Notes: generated by a model not told the origin, from the sequence alone. Shown: positions 18,664-28,284, numbered from the stretch's first letter. The stretch: DNA of 64,000 nt from Bifidobacterium pongonis (GCF_019331805.1 NZ_JAHBBE010000003.1:1-64000); one strand, 5' to 3'. A program made the numbers and translations.

Positions 18664-19557
18664 ATGTTCTGCCCTCAGTGTGGTAATCAGATGGACAATA
18701 AGGCGCGGTTCTGTGGAAGCTGTGGTGCGCCGAACGCGAAGCTGGCGGGAGCGGCGAACGAGGCCGCGACCGGAACTTCGAGCGCACAGCCCGCGCCGGC
18801 TGCGAAGCCCACGTCGGTGGCGCCGGCCGAGTCGGCGGCATCCGCCGCATCTGCCGCAGCTGCATCAGTGGCAACCGCGACCAAGGCTGGTGCGAACAAG
18901 TTCGCTCATACGTGGAAGGCGATGGATAAGAAGCGCCGCACGCTGATCGCCGCAGTCGCCGCGGTCGTGGTGGTCGCGCTTCTGGCCGTGTGCGGCATCA
19001 CCGCGGGATCCGCGAACAACGGCCCGGTCGGTATGTGGCAGACTTGGGCCTACGACAATGGCAAGCGGCAGAAGAAGGTGAGCAGCCAGATGGCCATCGA
19101 CAAGGAAGGCAATATCACCATGATCGCCAACGAAAAGATGACGTTCGCGGGCAAGATCGAGAAGGCGCAGCAGCAGAGCACCTCCGGTACCGGGCAGAAC
19201 GATTCCGTTGCCTACCGGATTACGAACATCTCGCAGGATGACGTAAGCGCATCCAGAAGCGGGAAGCTGGTCGAAGCGTCGCTGAGCGTACCGAAGAAAG
19301 GATTCGTCGGCATGTGGGTCATCAGTTATGCCTTCTCCGAAGGGGGTAGCGCTTACACAAGCATGGAAGTGCAGAAGAACGGTGGCCTGCAGATTTCCGT
19401 GAGCAACTACGATCCGGACGATGAGGACAACAACGATTCGACCCGCAAGTCCGGCAGTTGGCGCATGACCGGCAGCGACAAGGAAAGCGTCAGCTACGAC
19501 ATCACCGTGGACGGCGAGTCCTACGCCATCAAGATTCCGAAGGCATACAAGAGCTGA
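18664..19557 (+). CDS. Zinc-ribbon membrane protein of unknown function
   Basis: This 297-residue protein has three parts: an N-terminal zinc ribbon (CPQCG and CGSCG within the first 25 residues), an Ala/Pro/Ser-rich linker to about residue 78, and one membrane span (LIAAVAAVVVVALLAVCGIT, near 96-115). A beta-rich domain predicted to be extracytoplasmic follows (starting GPVGMWQTWAYDNGK). Zinc-ribbon proteins of this form often work at the cell envelope (family knowledge). The ATG at 18664 has an AAGAAGGA site; a TTG six bases upstream is possible but worse placed. It follows the lipoprotein gene and ends before a strong terminator. Confidence 0.75.
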   Translation: MFCPQCGNQMDNKARFCGSCGAPNAKLAGAANEAATGTSSAQPAPAAKPTSVAPAESAASAASAAAASVATATKAGANKFAHTWKAMDKKRRTLIAAVAAVVVVALLAVCGITAGSANNGPVGMWQTWAYDNGKRQKKVSSQMAIDKEGNITMIANEKMTFAGKIEKAQQQSTSGTGQNDSVAYRITNISQDDVSASRSGKLVEASLSVPKKGFVGMWVISYAFSEGGSAYTSMEVQKNGGLQISVSNYDPDDEDNNDSTRKSGSWRMTGSDKESVSYDITVDGESYAIKIPKAYKS

Positions 19558-19653
19558 CGGATCCGCCTGCCGGTGGCCCTGGTCGGGCTCCTGAACGTTC
19601 CCCGATCGGCGAACGTTCGGCAGTGGGCGCCCGGTCGGTGAGCGCCGGACGAT

Positions 19654-19717
19654 AAACGGCGGACGGTCCGGAACCTGCATACCGTGGGTGTGCGATTCCG
19701 GGCCGTCCGCCGTTTTG
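19654..19717. terminator. Strong hairpin terminator between convergent genes
   Basis: AAACGGCGGACGGTCCGGAA pairs with TTCCGGGCCGTCCGCCGTTTT. The T run on the plus strand and A run on the opposite side make it usable from both directions. It ends the zinc-ribbon gene and the convergent sigma-like gene. Confidence 0.85.
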
Positions 19718-19782
19718 CTGTTGCGTTTTGGTCCGTCGTTTTTGGCCTTGCGCTTCAGACTTTCCGCTTCAGACTTCCCGCA

Positions 19783-22161
19783 TCACGGCAGTCTGCGCAG
19801 CAGATCGGCGATATCCCCATCGCCCCGCTGCGCAAACAGTTCGGTAAGCGTCGCGAACGACGAACAATCCCGATTGCCGAGCGTCTCGCGAAGAGCGTCG
19901 AACGCACGCCTGTCGTCCGAGGTCTCAGGGCAGCACGCCAGCGCGAGCGCGTCATGCAACGCATCACCGTTCAACGATCGAGCCGGTTCCAGTGCGAACG
20001 AACCATCATCCATGAACTTCAGGAACGCCTCATCGCCAACGCCAATCACACCGGCCTGGATGAACCGGCGAATCGTGCCAAGGTTCACATTCGTCCCGGT
20101 CCAATACACGCTTTGCGTGCCGAGCGGCGAAGCCAATTCGGCACTGTCGCCGAACCTCATGCCGAGAATATGGGCCACGGCGAGAGGAAGTATGCTGCCG
20201 CTGCCTCGCGCATGTTCGGCGTTCACCGTTGTGCGCAACGCCCAACCGCCGTCGATGCGGAACAGACGCGGCGTGCCATACGGGTCCGCATCCGGCACGT
20301 CGAACCGTTCCGCTCCGGCAAGCGTGACCACGCCGTTCGACGAAGCGAACGGTAGCGACGCGGCATACGTCATCACGCTCTTGCTTGAAATCGAAAACTG
20401 CGAGCACAGCTCATCCATCAGGTCATCCAATTTCACCGAACCACCATTGCGCTCGATGCGTTCGCGGATCTCCTGGCGAATCCCCGAATACTCTTCCAGA
20501 TTCCAGTCGCGCAAACCCCAACTGCTCACGTCCACGCGCATGATGCGCTCGTCGTCGGCCAGCCTGTTGCGCATGGACCGCGCATTGCCGGCGCCGATAC
20601 GCTCCGCGATCTCATCCGTGGTGAGCGGATGCCCCTCAATGGACAGCACCGCCACCGCCCGATCGTTCTGGGCGCGGCCGATGATGGCGTGATCCTTATA
20701 CATGATGATGCCGGAATAGGAAAGCCAATCGGCGAAATTCCGGTTCTCCCGTTCACGCTGCTCGCTGCTCGCATGGCTTGCGCTGGGCGTGAGATCGACC
20801 ACGCCATACTTATCCGCGGCCTGTGGCAGATCGGTTTTCACCAGTTTGACCGCATCGTCGATGGACGGCGAGGCCAGCCAGCCATCCGAAACGCTGAACT
20901 CGGGGGAGCAGACGGCGGCGATCAGCGGCAGTACGGGAAGCCCTTCGGGTTCGAGCGTGATATCCAGTTCGGGAACAAGCCTGACCGCAGTGCTGTAGCG
21001 CAGGATCGGCCCCTCGGCCTCGAACATGGCGCCGAGCCGTTCGGACATGTGGAATTCGCCGTCCAACAGCGACGAAAGCGTATCGCGCAGGGTCTTCTCG
21101 ACCTGGCGCACGCGCTCGCGGGTGATGCCGAATTCCTTGCCGAGTTCGTCGAGCGTGCTCGGGTGGTCGCTCATGATGCGCTGGATGACGATCGCATGCT
21201 CGCGCTCATCGAGGGAGAACAGGAGCATGTCCAGGGATTCCTGCAGCGATGGCGGCGCGGATTCGATGGGTGTGAGTTCGTCCGGCTCGGGCTCGGTGGA
21301 TTCGGTGGATTCGGATTTCGGCTGGGTTTCCGGTTCGACGCTTACCGCGATGGGGTCCAGCGCGGGGAGCGTGACGGGGAACGATGACAGCGGCATGGCG
21401 GGGGAGAGCGATGTCGGGAGCATTGAGGGCGGGAACAGCGCCGGTGCGGTCGGGGACTTGGGCAGATCCGTCGGCTTGACCGGGCGGAATTTCGGCGTGC
21501 TTGCGATGCGCGGAATCTGGAGCGTGACGGGGAACTCCTCGGCCGGGGGAGTCGTTTTGGACGTGGCTTCGAAGGGTGCGGGCATGGCAGGTCCGCTTGC
21601 GGCGCCCGGTTCCGCCGCGCTGTGCGGCGTGGTCGGGCCATGTGATGCAAACGATATCGTTCCGCTGCTTCCGGACGGTGTTCCGTACTCGGCAGATCCA
21701 GTGTGATCGTCTAAAACATTCGAACCGTTGCGGTTGGTTCCGGCGGTCGTGGCGGCATGGCTGAACGACGCGTGGTCAACGGACGTTGCGGACCCATTGG
21801 CATCCGGTATCATCGCTCCGATCGTCTCGCTCATATAGCCGAGCACATCACGGAACGTCAGCGCGTCAAGACGGTTCACGGCCGCGTCGATATCGTCCGA
21901 ATCGGTTCCGGCGCCCTTGCCGAATCCTTCGATGGAATCCTTGACATGAAGCGGATGCTCGTCTCCCAAACCATGCTTGACCATCCACTGCGCAATCAGA
22001 ATCAGATCCTCGCATGGTTCACCCGAACGGTCCCGACGCGAATGACGGGTGGTGGCGTGCCTCGGCGCACGCGGTTCGCCGGTGCCGTCGTGATCATGGC
22101 TACGACTGAACGGTGTGGTGTCGGAATAGTCACCGGCGTGGCGCATTGCGGATGTATTCAC
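19783..22161 (-). CDS. Large sigma-70 region-4-like helix-turn-helix protein, function unknown
   Basis: The product has 792 residues. A helix-turn-helix resembling sigma-70 region 4 lies near residues 317-365 (DEREHAIVIQ, then STLDELGKEFGITRERVRQ). Region 2, needed for core promoter melting, is not seen, so this is not a normal sigma factor. Before it comes a Pro/Ser/Thr-rich linker of about 180 residues. After it come 420 residues with further possible winged-helix units (HPLTTDEIAERIGAG; GSVKLDDLMDELCSQF). I start it at GTG 22161, which has AAGGGGC in front. It is probably a DNA-binding regulator or a protein related to restriction-linked sigma-like proteins. Confidence 0.7.
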   Translation of the reverse strand: MNTSAMRHAGDYSDTTPFSRSHDHDGTGEPRAPRHATTRHSRRDRSGEPCEDLILIAQWMVKHGLGDEHPLHVKDSIEGFGKGAGTDSDDIDAAVNRLDALTFRDVLGYMSETIGAMIPDANGSATSVDHASFSHAATTAGTNRNGSNVLDDHTGSAEYGTPSGSSGTISFASHGPTTPHSAAEPGAASGPAMPAPFEATSKTTPPAEEFPVTLQIPRIASTPKFRPVKPTDLPKSPTAPALFPPSMLPTSLSPAMPLSSFPVTLPALDPIAVSVEPETQPKSESTESTEPEPDELTPIESAPPSLQESLDMLLFSLDEREHAIVIQRIMSDHPSTLDELGKEFGITRERVRQVEKTLRDTLSSLLDGEFHMSERLGAMFEAEGPILRYSTAVRLVPELDITLEPEGLPVLPLIAAVCSPEFSVSDGWLASPSIDDAVKLVKTDLPQAADKYGVVDLTPSASHASSEQRERENRNFADWLSYSGIIMYKDHAIIGRAQNDRAVAVLSIEGHPLTTDEIAERIGAGNARSMRNRLADDERIMRVDVSSWGLRDWNLEEYSGIRQEIRERIERNGGSVKLDDLMDELCSQFSISSKSVMTYAASLPFASSNGVVTLAGAERFDVPDADPYGTPRLFRIDGGWALRTTVNAEHARGSGSILPLAVAHILGMRFGDSAELASPLGTQSVYWTGTNVNLGTIRRFIQAGVIGVGDEAFLKFMDDGSFALEPARSLNGDALHDALALACCPETSDDRRAFDALRETLGNRDCSSFATLTELFAQRGDGDIADLLRRLP

Positions 22162-22342
22162 GGTTGCCCCTTATTTGTCCTCGTGAATCATACGCTACCG
22201 CCTATGGCGAACGTTTGCATTCCCGGTTCTGATAGTCGGACGAATACGGGGTGCTGCCGGGGCCGCCGATGGTCATTCATGCCCGTTCGCGCATACGCAC
22301 GATCTCTCGGCGTGGCCGTGTGGCGATGATTCCGCCGTTTGT

Positions 22343-22527
22343 CTACGCTGGGCGGCTGTGAGCGTAATGAGTTGGCGGTGCCGTCCCCGTCTGGCTACAG
22401 CTGGGCGGCTGTGAGCGTAGCCAAACGGAGACGGCTCCCGCACACCACTACGCTGACGGCCTCCAAGCGTAGCCGAATGGTGATGCCATCGCCATATGTC
22501 TACGCCTGGAGGCCGTCAGCCGTGTGC
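22343..22527. repeat. Cluster of short palindromic repeats
   Basis: The 389-base gap between the sigma-like gene and codA holds several copies of a 25-base palindrome of the form CTACGCT...AGCGTAG. They lie at 22343-22367, 22395-22420 and 22448-22472, and an arm in reverse lies near 22500-22520. They nest in bigger hairpins: 22381-22434 (CCGTC...GACGG) and 22439-22527 (GCACAC...GTGTGC). They may end codA transcription (minus strand), but the repetition suggests a mobile palindrome family. Confidence 0.65.
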
Positions 22528-22550
22528 GAAGGGGAACCGAGCGCCCGCCG

Positions 22551-23876
22551 CTACTTGGCCAGCAGCTCCAAATCGGTATTGATCCGCTCCTCGCGGGTGA
22601 ACAACGTGCGCCCGCCGCGCACGGAACGCAGCACCCCGCAACGCTCATACACCGCATCGAACACGCAGGAGGCGTCCAACACGATGAAGTTCGCGGGCTT
22701 GCCGGCCTCCAAACCGTAGGAATCGCGCATACCCAGCGTCGTGGCACCGTTCACCGTCAGGAACTTCAGCGCGTCGTCGATCTCCTCGAAGCTCATCATC
22801 TGCGCAAGATGCAACACATAATCGAGGATGAGCATCATATTGCCGTTGCCCAGCGGGTACCACGGGTCCTGCATGGAATCCTGGCCGAGCGACACGTTCA
22901 CGCCAGCCTCGGTCAACTCCTTGACGCGCGTGATGCCGCGGCGCTTCGGGAACGTGTCCTGACGGCCCTGCAAGTACAGGTTCTCGGTCGGCGCGCACGC
23001 GAAGTTGATACGTGCGGCCTTGAGCAGCTTGGTCAGATGGAAGAAGTACGCATTGTCCGCGGAACCAAGGGAACAAGTGTGGCTGGCGGTGGTCATGGGG
23101 CCGATGCCGGCGCGATACGCCAGTGCGGACAGCAGCTCCAGATAGCGCGAATTGGGATCGTCCGTCTCATCGCAGTGCACGTCGATGAGCTTGCCGTACT
23201 TGGAGGCGAGCTCCACCACGGTGTGCATCGAACGCTCGCCGAATTCGCGGCACTGCTCGTAATGGGGGATGCCGCCCACGCAGTCGGCGCCCATCCTGAG
23301 CCCCTCCTCGACCAGATCCGCGCCGGACTCGCCGTGCGGCCCCTCATAGGAATACATGCCCTCCTGCGGGAAGGAAACGATCTGCAACGTGACCGTATCC
23401 TTCAACTCCTCCTTGAGTTCGAGCAGCGCCTTGAGCGACGTGAGATTCGGATCGGTCACGTCGGCGTGGGAACGGATGAACTGCACACCGTGGCGCATCT
23501 CCTTGGCAATGCCGATCTTCGCACGTTCCTTGATCTCATCGACCGTCAGATCGGACTTCGTTTCGCTCCACCGCTGAATACCCTCGAACAGGGTGCCCGA
23601 TTCGTTCACCGCACCGGGCTTACGCGCGGTGAACACGTAGTCGAGATGCAGATGCGTGTCGCAGAACGGCGGGCAAACGAGCTTGCCGCCCAAATCCACG
23701 GTTTCCACGGTGGACATGTCCTTGCCCTGGGCGGCGAGCTTCGCGGCAAGCCCCTCGCCGAAATCGACGAATCGGCCATCCTCCACGAGAATATCCTGCA
23801 ACGGCGCGGTTTGGGCGGCCGTGCTGCCCGGCATGCCGGTCGCGATATGTGCATTGGTGAACAGCTGGGTGCTCAT
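22551..23876 (-). CDS. codA: CodA-like amidohydrolase: cytosine or creatinine deaminase
   Basis: This 441-residue amidohydrolase has the cytosine deaminase metal and catalytic motifs: FCDTHLHLDYVF (near residue 72), VQFIRSHADVT, LIDVHCDETDDPNSRYLE, TASHTCSLGS and VSLGQDSMQDPWYPLG. The enzyme would remove ammonia from cytosine or a related ring; some close relatives act on creatinine (family knowledge). I start at ATG 23876, which has GAAGGAGT in front. It is divergent from a PucR regulator and near an MHS transporter and a creatininase-family gene, which points to a nitrogen-salvage cassette. The sequence alone does not settle cytosine against creatinine. Confidence 0.85.
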   Translation of the reverse strand: MSTQLFTNAHIATGMPGSTAAQTAPLQDILVEDGRFVDFGEGLAAKLAAQGKDMSTVETVDLGGKLVCPPFCDTHLHLDYVFTARKPGAVNESGTLFEGIQRWSETKSDLTVDEIKERAKIGIAKEMRHGVQFIRSHADVTDPNLTSLKALLELKEELKDTVTLQIVSFPQEGMYSYEGPHGESGADLVEEGLRMGADCVGGIPHYEQCREFGERSMHTVVELASKYGKLIDVHCDETDDPNSRYLELLSALAYRAGIGPMTTASHTCSLGSADNAYFFHLTKLLKAARINFACAPTENLYLQGRQDTFPKRRGITRVKELTEAGVNVSLGQDSMQDPWYPLGNGNMMLILDYVLHLAQMMSFEEIDDALKFLTVNGATTLGMRDSYGLEAGKPANFIVLDASCVFDAVYERCGVLRSVRGGRTLFTREERINTDLELLAK

Positions 23877-24057
23877 GATGACTCCTTCGACTTGTTGTTC
23901 GCGCAAGACGCCGCAACGCCCGCGTTCCGCCGATCCGTAGCCGTTCGGTTACGTGAATGGGCGGTGTTCGTAATCGTTGACGGTTATTCTCGGCATGTTG
24001 ATTTGCGGACGCGTTTCCCAATATGACGTGTGTATTACCTGAGATTGGACGTTTTGT

Positions 24058-25578
24058 ATGGCTATCACAGTGACGGATGTGCTTCATGACGGAACATTGC
24101 AACAGGCGCTGCCCAAAGTGGAGGTCTCCGGTGGTGGGCTCGACAGGCCGGTGCGGTGGGTGTTCGCCAACGAGCGCGAGGATGCGGCATCCTTCCTGTA
24201 CGGCGGCGAACTGCTCATCATCGAAGGCCAGACGCTATTGGCCGACGGCAGGCGTGATTCCTACGGGGAATACGTGCAAAGCCTAGTGAACGCCGGCATC
24301 GCCGCACTGGTGATCGAACTGGTCGAAGGCATCACGGAACTGCCCGAGGATTTCCGCACGGTCGCGGAACAGGAGGGACTGACCGTCATCGGATTGCATG
24401 GGCGAATCCCGTTCGTCGACATCTGCCAAAGCGTGAACACGGCAATCGTGCGACGGCAGATGAAAATGCAGATGGAGGTGGACACGATGTCCACCATGCT
24501 GCGCGACGAACTGACATTCGTCAACAATATCGACGAACTCACCGTCGCCCTATCCTGCCTGTTCAACGAAAGCGTGGCGATCTTCGACGCGGAAGGCCTG
24601 CCCGTCGCCCGCGCCGGCAAGGACCTCATCGGCGGCGACGCGGACGGGTCGACCGCGGTACTCGCCCTATCCGGAAGAAAAAGGCCAGTCGGATCGCTCG
24701 AAATCACGCAAAGCACCATCACCTTCGACGAAACCATGCGCCGCCGCATCGAACAGATCGTCTCGCCGGTCGCCGCCCTATATATGGACGGCGGCGCGCG
24801 CATCGGCATGATCGCCCACCTGACGCAAGGCCCGCGCGACGGCATCCACGTCACCTCGATGGAAGCGCGCGAAGACCACGACATGCTGGAAGCGTTGCAC
24901 TGCGCCGGAGCCAGCGTCTACCTGCCGTTCATGATCGACCTGCGATCGGTGGTCGGCGGCATCGGCGCGGTTTCGGCGATGATCGACGCGTTCGAAGCGA
25001 AGGAAGGGCATGGCGTGCTCTGTCTGCTCGAAGGCGGCACGCTGATGGGATGCATGGTCGCGTCCGACGGCGGCGGTGACATCGTCGACTTCGTGAAGGA
25101 AAGCATGGAAGCGCTGCGGTTGGTCGACGGCGACCCATCCATATACGCGGTGTACGGCAAAGCCGCGCAGGACACCATCACCCTGGTCGACGGGTTCGGC
25201 GCATTGCGCGCCGCCATGGACGGCATGCGCAAACGCGGGAACGTCCCATACGGAACGGTGGCGAGCGTCGACGAATCACTGATCGAACGACTGCTGTCCG
25301 TGGAACGCACCGAAGACGCGATCCACATGCTCGTCACACAGACCGTCGGCTTCGAACTGCTGCAGATGCCGGTCCTGCTGGACACGCTGTGCGCCTGCTT
25401 CGACAACCTCGACAACAAGACCGGCGCATGCGAACAACTCGGCGTACAACGCCAGACGCTCTACAACAGACTGGACAAAGTGACGCAGATGCTGGGCATC
25501 AGCCCATCGGACAGAACCAGCTGGGCACTGCTGCTGTTCGGCGCGAAAATGGCCAGAACATGGCAGGAAACACGATGA
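24058..25578 (+). CDS. PucR-family transcriptional regulator
   Basis: This 506-residue protein has the PucR layout: an N-terminal purine catabolism regulator-like domain (VTDVLHDGTLQQALPKVEV, then FLYGGELLIIEG), a central sensory region, and a C-terminal helix-turn-helix (LDNKTGACEQLGVQRQTLY, then NRLDKVTQMLGI). PucR regulators control purine and other nitrogen-compound catabolism (family knowledge). It is divergent from codA across 181 bases and upstream of the transporter and creatininase genes, so it probably controls all of them. The ATG at 24058 has no strong Shine-Dalgarno site. Confidence 0.88.
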   Translation: MAITVTDVLHDGTLQQALPKVEVSGGGLDRPVRWVFANEREDAASFLYGGELLIIEGQTLLADGRRDSYGEYVQSLVNAGIAALVIELVEGITELPEDFRTVAEQEGLTVIGLHGRIPFVDICQSVNTAIVRRQMKMQMEVDTMSTMLRDELTFVNNIDELTVALSCLFNESVAIFDAEGLPVARAGKDLIGGDADGSTAVLALSGRKRPVGSLEITQSTITFDETMRRRIEQIVSPVAALYMDGGARIGMIAHLTQGPRDGIHVTSMEAREDHDMLEALHCAGASVYLPFMIDLRSVVGGIGAVSAMIDAFEAKEGHGVLCLLEGGTLMGCMVASDGGGDIVDFVKESMEALRLVDGDPSIYAVYGKAAQDTITLVDGFGALRAAMDGMRKRGNVPYGTVASVDESLIERLLSVERTEDAIHMLVTQTVGFELLQMPVLLDTLCACFDNLDNKTGACEQLGVQRQTLYNRLDKVTQMLGISPSDRTSWALLLFGAKMARTWQETR

Positions 25579-25786
25579 GCGGGGGAGAACGGCCCTGCGG
25601 ATGCGGCGCGAAAACGGCGCATGGTCATTCTGTCCAAAAACACCGATCCGGGTTTAACCGGCAGTTCACTTCGGCGCAAATCCGGCGGCCGATAGTCGGA
25701 AGCACAACGGCACCGATGAAGGAATGAAACCTTAGGCATGAACGCGGCGCCGTGAAAACGAACGTACAGAAAGGTCGGTGTTAATC

Positions 25787-27196
25787 ATGAGTGCCAGCGC
25801 AGCGATAGCAACAGTCAGAACAACCTCCGCTTCCGCGTCCGCCCCCGCAACCGTGGAAAGCGAACAGCAGAACATGGTCAAGAAGGTCGCGTTCTCCTCC
25901 TTCCTCGGCAACTTCATCGAATGGTTCGACTACGCCTCCTACTCCTATTTCGCCACGGTCATCGCCCTGGTGTTCTTCCCCAGCGGCAACCACACCGTCG
26001 CCATGCTGCAGACCTTCGGCGTTTTCGCGCTCTCCTTCGTGCTGCGCCCGATCGGCGCGCTCTTCTGGGGCAGCTTCGGCGACACGAAGGGCCGCAAGGG
26101 AGCGCTCGCGATCTCCATCATGTTCATGAGCGGCGCCTCATTCCTCATCGGATGCCTGCCCTCCTACGCGATGATCGGCATCGCCGCCCCCGCGCTGCTG
26201 CTCCTGCTGCGCATGGTCCAAGGCTTCTCCGCCTCCGGCGAATACGCCGGTGCCGCGACCTTCCTCGGTGAATACGCGCCGGCAGACAAGCGCGGCATCT
26301 ACTGCTCGCTGATCCCCGCTTCCACCGCCATCGGCCTGCTCGCCGGATCCACGCTGGCCACGGTCATGACATCCTCCCTGTCATCCGGCGCGCTCACCGC
26401 ATGGGGTTGGCGTATCCCGTTCCTGATGGCAGGGCCTCTCGGCCTGGTCGTGCACTACATCCGCACCAAGCTTGCCGACTCCCCGGTCTACGCCTCCATG
26501 ACCCAGGCGCTCGACAGCAAGCAGACCGCCGCCGCTTCCTCCGCTTCCGCTTCGTCCGCCGCGAACACCGGCAACGTCTCCGTCTCCCCGCTGCGTGAAC
26601 TCTTCCGCAACCACTTCAAGGCCCTCATGATCAGCTTCGGTGCCTGCGTGCTCAACGCCGTCGGCTTCTATACCGTGCTGACCTACCTGCCCACCTACCT
26701 GAGCGACACCGTCGGCATGCCCGCCGCGCAGTCCTCCACCATCACCACCATCTGCCTGGTCCTGTATGTGGCGCTCGTATTCGGCATGGGTCACATCTCC
26801 GACACGTTCGGCCGCAAGAAAGTGCTGATCGGCGCCTGCGTCGCATTCATCGCCCTGACCGTCCCGGCGTTCCTGATCCTCAACACCGCACAGTTCTGGC
26901 CGGTGCTGATCGTCGAACTGGCCATGTGCGCCACGCTCACCGCCAACGACGGCACCCTCTCCAGCTACCTGACCGAAACCTTCCCGACCTCGGTGCGCTT
27001 CACCGGATTCGCGTTCAGCTTCAATCTGGCGAACGCCATCTTCGGCGGCACCGCGCCGTTCATCGCCACCTGGCTGATCTACGCCACCGGCTCCAGCATC
27101 GCGCCGGCCTGGTATATGGTCGCGGTCGCGGCGGTGGCCCTGGTCGCCATGATCCTCTCCCACGAGAACGCCGACAAGGATCTCTCCTCGATCTGA
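25787..27196 (+). CDS. MHS-family (metabolite:H+ symporter) MFS transporter
   Basis: This 469-residue membrane protein has about 12 transmembrane segments and the MHS signatures: FLGNFIEWFDYASYSYFA near residue 45, FVLRPIGALFWGSFGDTKGR and GEYAGAATFLGEYAP. A soluble Ala/Ser-rich loop of about 30 residues (ASSASASSAAN) splits the two halves. The family imports small organic acids, betaines and similar compounds with protons (family knowledge). The ATG at 25787 has AAAGG upstream. It sits between pucR and the creatininase-like gene, so it probably brings in their substrate. Confidence 0.85.
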   Translation: MSASAAIATVRTTSASASAPATVESEQQNMVKKVAFSSFLGNFIEWFDYASYSYFATVIALVFFPSGNHTVAMLQTFGVFALSFVLRPIGALFWGSFGDTKGRKGALAISIMFMSGASFLIGCLPSYAMIGIAAPALLLLLRMVQGFSASGEYAGAATFLGEYAPADKRGIYCSLIPASTAIGLLAGSTLATVMTSSLSSGALTAWGWRIPFLMAGPLGLVVHYIRTKLADSPVYASMTQALDSKQTAAASSASASSAANTGNVSVSPLRELFRNHFKALMISFGACVLNAVGFYTVLTYLPTYLSDTVGMPAAQSSTITTICLVLYVALVFGMGHISDTFGRKKVLIGACVAFIALTVPAFLILNTAQFWPVLIVELAMCATLTANDGTLSSYLTETFPTSVRFTGFAFSFNLANAIFGGTAPFIATWLIYATGSSIAPAWYMVAVAAVALVAMILSHENADKDLSSI

Positions 27197-27292
27197 CCGG
27201 CGCGGCGAACCATAAGCAACGATTTACAAGCAACCAACCACAACCCCGAAAACACAAACTCTGAAAACGCAAACCCCGAAAACACAAACCGA

Positions 27293-27340
27293 GCTTCGAG
27301 CGCAAGGAACGAAACCGCATTCGACCCCTGCGCTCGAAGC
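27293..27340 (+). terminator. Hairpin in the transporter-creatininase gap
   Basis: GCTTCGAGCGCA pairs with TGCGCTCGAAGC, followed by AAAACC. Just before it (27242-27291) stands a short repeat, CCCCGAAAACACAAAC, twice with a variant between. The hairpin may stop or process the transcript before the creatininase gene. There is no T run, so termination is uncertain. Confidence 0.5.
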
Positions 27341-27387
27341 AAAACCAGCCAAGCGCCGCACGCGCATGAGCATGAAAGAAGGAAACG

Positions 27388-28146
27388 ATGAGCAACAGCC
27401 GCCGTATGGACCACATGACCTGGCCTGAAATCGAAGCCTCCAAGAGCAAGCCGGTGATCGTGCCGATCGGCTCGACCGAACAGCACAGCCAGCATCTGCC
27501 GCTGGGCGTCGACGCCATGATCGCATCGCATGTTTCCGAAGACCTCGCCGAACGCATCGACGGCATCGTGGCCCCGACCATCAGCTACGGCTACAAGTCG
27601 AAGCCGCTCTCCGGCGGCGGCCCGCTGTTCCCCGGAACCATCGACATGAACGGCGTCACCATCATCAACCAGATGCATGATGTGCTTCGCGAACTGGTGG
27701 CCGACGGGTTCACCAAAATCGTGGTGATGAACGCGCACTTCGAAAACGAGGCGTTCATCGTGGAAGCCATCGACCTGGTGTCCCGCGAGACGAACGGCGC
27801 GGCCACCATCGTGGAAACGAACTGGTGGGACCCGCTGCCGGAGGACGTGGTGGCCAAGGTGTTCGACGGACTGGTGTTCCCCGGTTGGGCGCTGGAACAT
27901 GCGGCGGTGACCGAAACCTCGCTGATGCTGCATTACGAGCCGGAACTGGTGCACATGGACCGTGTGGTGGATGAGGGGAACGTCACCCCCAAGGCCTATG
28001 TGAGGTACCCGGTGCGCCACGGGGATGTGCCCGACTATGGCGGGTTGGCGACGCCGGCCGGCTCCAGCGCCGAGCGAGGCGAGCTGATCGCCGACTCCTG
28101 CGTGGATGAGGTGGCGAAGATCTGCGCGGAGGAATTCGGCGCGTGA
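27388..28146 (+). CDS. Creatininase-family amidohydrolase
   Basis: The 252-residue product matches the creatininase fold and its metal ligands: VPIGSTEQHSQHLPLGVD (residues 31-48), MNAHFENEAF (near 114) and LEHAAVTETSL (near 170). Creatinine amidohydrolase interconverts creatinine and creatine, but the family also includes FAPy deformylases and other ring-opening hydrolases (family knowledge). The ATG follows GAAGGAAACG. It closes the codA-pucR-MHS cassette. No creatinase gene is next to it, so creatine breakdown would need an enzyme encoded elsewhere. Confidence 0.85.
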   Translation: MSNSRRMDHMTWPEIEASKSKPVIVPIGSTEQHSQHLPLGVDAMIASHVSEDLAERIDGIVAPTISYGYKSKPLSGGGPLFPGTIDMNGVTIINQMHDVLRELVADGFTKIVVMNAHFENEAFIVEAIDLVSRETNGAATIVETNWWDPLPEDVVAKVFDGLVFPGWALEHAAVTETSLMLHYEPELVHMDRVVDEGNVTPKAYVRYPVRHGDVPDYGGLATPAGSSAERGELIADSCVDEVAKICAEEFGA

Positions 28147-28187
28147 GCGTGATACGCGGCTGACGCGTAACCTATGGCCTGCGATTC

Positions 28188-28221
28188 GTGAGGGGTGTCC
28201 GGTGAACCGGACGCCCCTCAC
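28188..28221. terminator. Hairpin terminator after the creatininase-family gene
   Basis: GTGAGGGGTGTCCGG pairs with CCGGACGCCCCTCAC, followed by GTTGGTTG. It lies 40 bases beyond the stop codon. Confidence 0.7.
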
Positions 28222-28258
28222 GTTGGTTGTGGGTCGGTTTGTGGTCGGGTGCGAGGGG

Positions 28259-28284
28259 CGGGGCCGACCGCCAGGTCGGCCCCG
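28259..28284 (-). terminator. Hairpin after the UvrD-like helicase gene
   Basis: CGGGGCCGAC pairs with GTCGGCCCCG around a six-base loop. It begins six bases past the helicase stop codon on the minus strand. No T run follows on that strand, so it is a moderate candidate. Confidence 0.5.
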
